DNA of 64,000 nucleotides from Whitmania pigra (Eukaryota; Annelida; Clitellata; Hirudinida; Haemopidae): NCBI GenBank assembly GCA_021613335.1, contig JAJTWR010000245.1, positions 239,501 to 303,500 of the forward strand, read 5' to 3'. Shown piece by piece: positions 59,280 to 64,000 of this stretch (position 1 is its first letter; each line of letters starts with the position of its first letter). The notes under the pieces were generated by a model. It saw only the letters and a program-made list of their open reading frames with translations, ran no database searches and was not told where the DNA came from. The position numbers and the translations under genes were made by a program.

Positions 59280-59664
59280 TTTCTACCAAGTATTCCATAG
59301 TGAAGCGGCTTAATTCATATGGGATGGTGCTTAAGAAAAAGAGATCTTGCACGACTGATGATAAATTCAGCTGCTTTTAAAAGTAAACTAAGAATACCTA
59401 AGTCAAGTTGATAAATCCAAACTTTATTTCAAAATACTAGAATTTCAAGCGTTCATTTCCAAAAAATAAAATTTCGAATATTAAATCCAAATTAACAATT
59501 CAGATTCGTGGTTGGAATTCTTGGAAAAATCATGCTGTTCATCTTGGGACTGAAAATATTAAAATTATTGTAAGAATAACAAGTTGATTTGGATATTTTA
59601 ATTCCAATATTTTAATGCAGGCAAGCATCAGGATTGCAAGCAGGAAAACAAACACAGTCTTCAC
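59280..59664 (-). pseudogene. Chimeric CRP relic: signal exon fused to intron 3 and exon 4 of a CRP19-type gene
   Basis: Minus strand: the start codon is GTG (59662-59664), then KTVFVFLLAILMLAC, after which sequence jumps at about 59,617 into CRP19-type intron 3 and exon 4 (59539-59549, PR-stop) with its 3' block. Exons 2 and 3 are missing. Confidence 0.75.
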
Positions 59665-59974
59665 CTTTGGAGATGTCTGAATTTGACTTCTCATTGAACA
59701 CTTTTATAGATTAAGTTAGCACGCTAGAAAGAGTTCCTGAGTTAATAAATATTTTAAAATGGATATTTCATGGGCTCTAAATTTGTCAAAAACTTGAAAA
59801 AATGAGTCAGCAACCTTCATGGATCCTTCTACACATCCACATTCCAATAAAAATGAATCATTAGATTTACGAAGCTTTAATGAAATTAATATGCCGAAAG
59901 AATGCGCTACATTGCCTTTTATGAGTTATTTATGTTTTCTTAAAAAAAGAGAAAAATAATTGCAGACGTTTTAA

Positions 59975-62316
59975 TAATTTTGGAAAAAGGAGACAAATTA
60001 AAAATTAAAAAAACATGCAAATTAATAAATGACGACACAATAATTTTAAAATTATTTTGATTAACACATTCTTAACAAAAATCAGTTCCTGAACTCCTAC
60101 CTTTTCATTGGCAACTTCATGTTCATGTTCATGGTCAATATAGGCTGTGAAGATTTAAAGATGTCCTATCTTTGTGTCGAGTTCCTGGAATTTCGGTGAG
60201 ATACTGTTGGTTTGTTAGCATTTTATTATTATTATTATTATTATTATTTTTTGTTATATTCATTATTATTATATTTATTATTTAAACTATCATAACAACT
60301 GCATTTAAGAATTTCAATTCAAGACATACTTTGAAGACGTTTGTGATAATTTATTATATGCTGTCTGTAACATCTTGGCTTCTCTTGCGAATTAATTTCC
60401 AAAAACAATTTTATTCGTGAAAATGGCAATATTGCCTATGAGCCCTGCAACAACATGTTACACACAAAACATTTGTTCATAATAAATTTTCAAAAATAAT
60501 TATATATTTTTTTTACATTTTGTTGCATTTTAAAACATTTTTTCAGGCCTCTTGGCAACATTAAAGAGATTGGAGGAGGGACTTGGAGGACTGCGAGAAA
60601 GGCTGCCATCAAATCATGCACTGCAATGTTGTTGCCCAACTCACGGATCCCGAAATGCTACATACATAAACCTTACTGATTTCTCAATGATTTGCATCGC
60701 AATGTTACATATACGGGTCACTATTATCTCGACTGCAAAGTGTACGTTGCATGCACAGAAAATTACTTGGTGGAAATTTTACAGATCTCATTTCCTTTGA
60801 TTGATTGTTGTTAACTTCTATTTATTATCAACATGTGATGATAATGTATTATACAATTATTTTAAAACTATGATTTGCTCTTTCGAACCTGACTGAATTT
60901 AAGATGCATATTTCATTGCCAATAGGATGAACAGATTGCTAGAACCATCCGAGGACATCATTCTGAATCTGGAAGATTTGGCAAATATGGAGATTTGTTC
61001 CGAAGCAACTGAAGTCAGAATATTTTAAAACAATTCAACAGGATTAAAAACCAGCCATACTTGTTTTAAATAGATAACACACAATGTTTTAAATGAATAA
61101 TAATATCAAGTGATTAAATAAATTATTTTAAGGAATGAATTAGTGTTTGACTGCAAAAAATGATTTATCGACCAATATCAAATTCAATGCTGCAAAACAT
61201 TATATTTTTATAATTACGTTAATATCGCTAAAGTTTATTAATGCATTTATAATGTTTTGTAGAAAAAAACAAGCTATTTTATTAATAAAATTATTAATGG
61301 TTTAAGACTATCCAATGAAGTTTCTTCCGCTTGAACAGTCATCAACACACCTGTTGGCTACATACCATCTGAAACATCACACATTTCACATGCATTCATG
61401 CCGTAACACACTTAAAGATAATGACTGTGAGTCAGAGTTTGAGTGAGCTCTTTGACTATAATTCTTTAAACGTTTTAATTTTTAAATTTCCTTTAAAAAC
61501 TGTGTTACATTATAATTCTAAAAATAGTTTAAAAATTGCCTTTTCTTACTTATTGATGTTAATGATGTATTTGTCGATGAACGCTTGTAGGCTGTTTGCA
61601 AAAAAAAATAAATAAAATAATATTTAAATTGATCGTTAATGTAATAAAAACAGTTAATTTATGAGACATCACATTAATAACGTTTGGGGTTCCTAGGAAT
61701 GGGCAATGCTTTATGACAAATGTTGTTTCCGTGAAATAATTTTAAATTATTTTATTGATCTCAAGAAATCCATCAAACGTGACAAAAGATTGTCTGAGCT
61801 TAATTACTAGACTAACAATCATTTCTTATCTAGCTCTGCTCTTGTGGCGATGTATTGCGATCGCACATCCCTAATGCGTATTGTTTTTATTTCTTATTCT
61901 TTTATTTCTTGTTTAATTTTATTAAAGTTCTATTTACTTATTTTCTTTTTTTTATGAATTCAAGTTAGATGTTCGTTGAAATTGATTAAGACACACAGTT
62001 ACGTGGGACATCATGCATTGCAAAGGCATCTGTTGTTTACTTAAATATGTCGAGGTTAATTATCGCTAATGTCATCAAGAGATGTTACTGATGTGTTTTA
62101 ACGTTATTATAGATATTTGTTTTTTTTTAATTTCACGTTTTTATTTTTAAATTTTAATAATTTTAATTCTGCGCAGTTTCCAGCATATTGAATGACTAGC
62201 GAATGGTTATAGGATGGCTGTTGATGTGAAGTTTACTCATTTCTCCTCAGCTGTTACTGTCGTTAAATTGTTATTTTAAAATAATTTATTGATTTTAAGA
62301 ATTCCATCAAGCAAAT
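59975..62316 (-). repeat. Non-coding duplicon, copy C
   Basis: Direct copy of 23,935-26,140 and inverse of 970-3,130. Ends at 62,316 (CCATCAAGCAA), where another repeat begins. No coding support; the short frame near 60,552 is not shared as an open frame by the other copies. Confidence 0.75.
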
Positions 62317-62339
62317 TCGGGAACTATTCCAGGGTCCAA

Positions 62340-62580
62340 AGAAATTTAACTCAATATTTTTCTGAGAATGTTTGAAGTTCCAAGAAGTGCTATTTTTGGG
62401 CACATGTGTGCCGAGTGTCTTCCTTGAATCATTTGAAGGTTATCGAGGTAATTCGTACTCACTGATCCAAGGGCGACACCCCGTCATAATAGACCGGCGA
62501 CAAAATAGCCCCGTCAAAACGGCTCCATCATAATAGCCAGTGACAAAATAGCTCAGTTCTTGAAAATAGCGTCCCTTAAG
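62340..62580 (+). repeat. AAATAGCCCCGTC repeat, copy 3
   Basis: The most complete copy: TTTTTCTGAGAATG through GGCACATGTGTGCC to short near-tandem GACAAAATAGC units at 62,500-62,560. Confidence 0.6.
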
Positions 62581-62689
62581 CAGTTTTTGAGGCAACAATC
62601 AAGGTGATCGTCTAAGGTGTTTTTTGCTTTAATCTAGTTGTCCACATAATGCGACAAATTTTCTAAATATTAAACATTTCAAATGCATT

Positions 62690-62880
62690 TAATTGTAATT
62701 GTTGCAAGTATAGATAATGTATATAGAACAGTATGCATACAATCAGAGGCGCTTCTTGTAACCATTTGCATTTAACCATGGAAGCCTGCGACTTTGCAGG
62801 CTGGGTTTCGAACACCTTGCGAATGTTGCCATTAAGTAAACCATTCGGCCAGACTGCAGGCCTTTAAATAGATCAAAGAC
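62690..62880 (-). mobile_element. tRNA-derived SINE, full copy
   Basis: Reverse complement shows CTGCAGTCTGGCCGAATGG (A box), TTCGAAACCCAGCC (B box region) and the CTATATACATTATCTATAC tail. Confidence 0.78.
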
Positions 62881-63069
62881 ACCAAACTGTCATCAAAATA
62901 TGTGCCACTTTTATTTCATAAATTATATTTGAAAATATATTTAAATAACAAGGCACAAAAAAAAATTGGAATCTCAAATAAGTTAAATATTGAACAATAA
63001 AGATTTAATTTTTAATATATTTTATTTAATTTGCTTGTCGCATATATGAGCCTTGAAAGATACTTCTGT

Positions 63070-63519
63070 TCATTTGCCTAAAAGAGGTGCCACTGAAAAG
63101 GATAAAGTTAAAGAATCTTTTTAAAGTTTAATGATGCACGTTATTATATTAATAAGTATATTAATCATAATTAATCAAAATTATTCATGTAATTGTTATT
63201 AAATAATTATTGTCACATACCGCATTTACCGTTGAGGCAAATATATAGCAAACCACAGTTATCCTGTTGATTAAAATCAACAATTAGATTGAATATTGTT
63301 TTTACAAAATTTTCCACTTCATTCCATATCTTACACTATTGGTGCAGGACCGGACAGTTTCTGAAAAATTAATCTTTTTACAATTTCAAGCAGATTATAA
63401 TTCATTACGTTTAACTAATGACACATTTTAACAACCAAAATTAACAAAAAACAAAAATACCAACCCATGAGGCAGGCAAACATCAGGATTGCAAGTAGGA
63501 AAACACACACAGTCTTCAT
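63070..63519 (-). CDS. CRP31: secreted four-cysteine peptide gene
   Basis: Minus-strand exons 63465-63519, 63335-63360, 63221-63263, 63070-63092; phases 1-0-1. Signal MKTVCVFLLAILMFACLM then ETVRS, VRS|C cleavage. Core CTNSDNCGLLYICLNGKC, tail VAPLLGK-stop with Gly-Lys. TATAAAAG at 63556-63563, 44 nt before ATG. The 3' flank carries the family words (TTCATTTGCC... AGCCTTGAAAG, inverse) and ATT-rich tail shared with CRP20 and CRP25. All splice sites are canonical. Confidence 0.86.
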
Positions 63520-63563
63520 CTTTGGAGATGTCTGAGCTTTACTTCAGATTGAGCACTTTTATA

Positions 63564-63734
63564 GAGAAAATTGTAACGCTTGAAAAAGTTCCTGAGTTTA
63601 TAAAATATTATAAAATGGATATTTTATGGGCTCTACATCTGTCAATAAATTGTGTCATTTTTGTCAATAGCTGTCTATCTACCCATCATCATTCCCTTTC
63701 TGACGCTATGTTTAGGAGCCATACAAATAAACCG

Positions 63735-63735
<1 letters not shown>
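63564..63735 (-). promoter_or_regulatory. CRP31 upstream module
   Basis: Inverse of the CRP25 module, ending at the border word AAACCGTTGTTATT next to the simple repeat. Confidence 0.6.

Positions 63736-64000
<265 letters not shown>

Overview
The window is very AT-rich nuclear DNA of a metazoan, most likely an invertebrate. Genes are split by short GT-AG introns, and the mobile DNA consists of non-LTR retrotransposon fragments, hAT transposons, a tRNA-derived SINE and very long (ATT)n arrays. The species cannot be named from the sequence. TATA boxes about 30 nt upstream of a TCAGA-like start site would suit an arthropod, but that is weak evidence. The long poly-Leu, poly-Ile, poly-Tyr and poly-Asn reading frames are microsatellite artefacts.

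The real content is a cluster, on both strands, of one multigene family that simple ORF finding misses because no exon exceeds about 70 nt. Each member (called CRP here) has four small exons with intron phases 1-0-1: exon 1 (usually 55 nt) encodes a signal-peptide core such as MKTVCVFLLAILMLACLM; exon 2 (usually 26 nt) ends the signal and carries Cys1; exon 3 (43-55 nt) carries Cys2-4; exon 4 (11-29 nt) encodes a short tail. The consensus core is C-x5-C-x5-C-x4-C (C2-C3 loop 5, 8 or 9). Most tails end in Gly-Lys-stop, a likely C-terminal amidation signal. Predicted mature peptides are only about 25-35 residues. I count 15 apparently functional copies (one without a located exon 4), three variants (CRP1 and CRP19 with two cysteines, CRP27 with a lost start codon), and well over a dozen pseudogenes or relics. 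I recognise no named family. By pattern it resembles plant NCR peptides, insect bacteriocyte/crypt cysteine-rich peptides and two-disulfide antimicrobial or venom peptides. Function is inference.

Layout: 0.2-3.1 kb CRP1 plus a non-coding duplicon (inverted copy at 23.9-26.9 kb, another copy at 60.0-62.3 kb, partial copy at 52.8-53.4 kb). 3.2-9.1 kb CRP2-5. 10.97-15.7 kb a 2.7-kb tandem duplication with CRP6 and a frameshifted twin. 15.8-21.4 kb a dead copy, a GC-richer island, a LINE fragment, CRP11 and a dead CRP3-like copy. 21.4-22.7 kb a hAT element with perfect 8-bp target duplication. 23.1-26.7 kb CRP13 and CRP14. 27-31.2 kb giant microsatellite and several pseudogenes. 31.9-36.1 kb CRP18 and CRP19. 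36.2-39.2 kb LINE with a nested hAT-like element. 39.8-47.0 kb CRP20, a copy split by a hAT, CRP23 and CRP25. 49.4-59.0 kb a large inverted duplication carrying CRP26 and CRP29 around CRP27. 59.5-64.0 kb a chimeric relic, the duplicon and CRP31.

Each gene travels with about 200 bp of upstream sequence, often bordered by (ATT)n, and a shared 3' flank. Birth-and-death by tandem and inverted duplication, with a conserved secretion module and a hypervariable mature peptide, is therefore visible directly.
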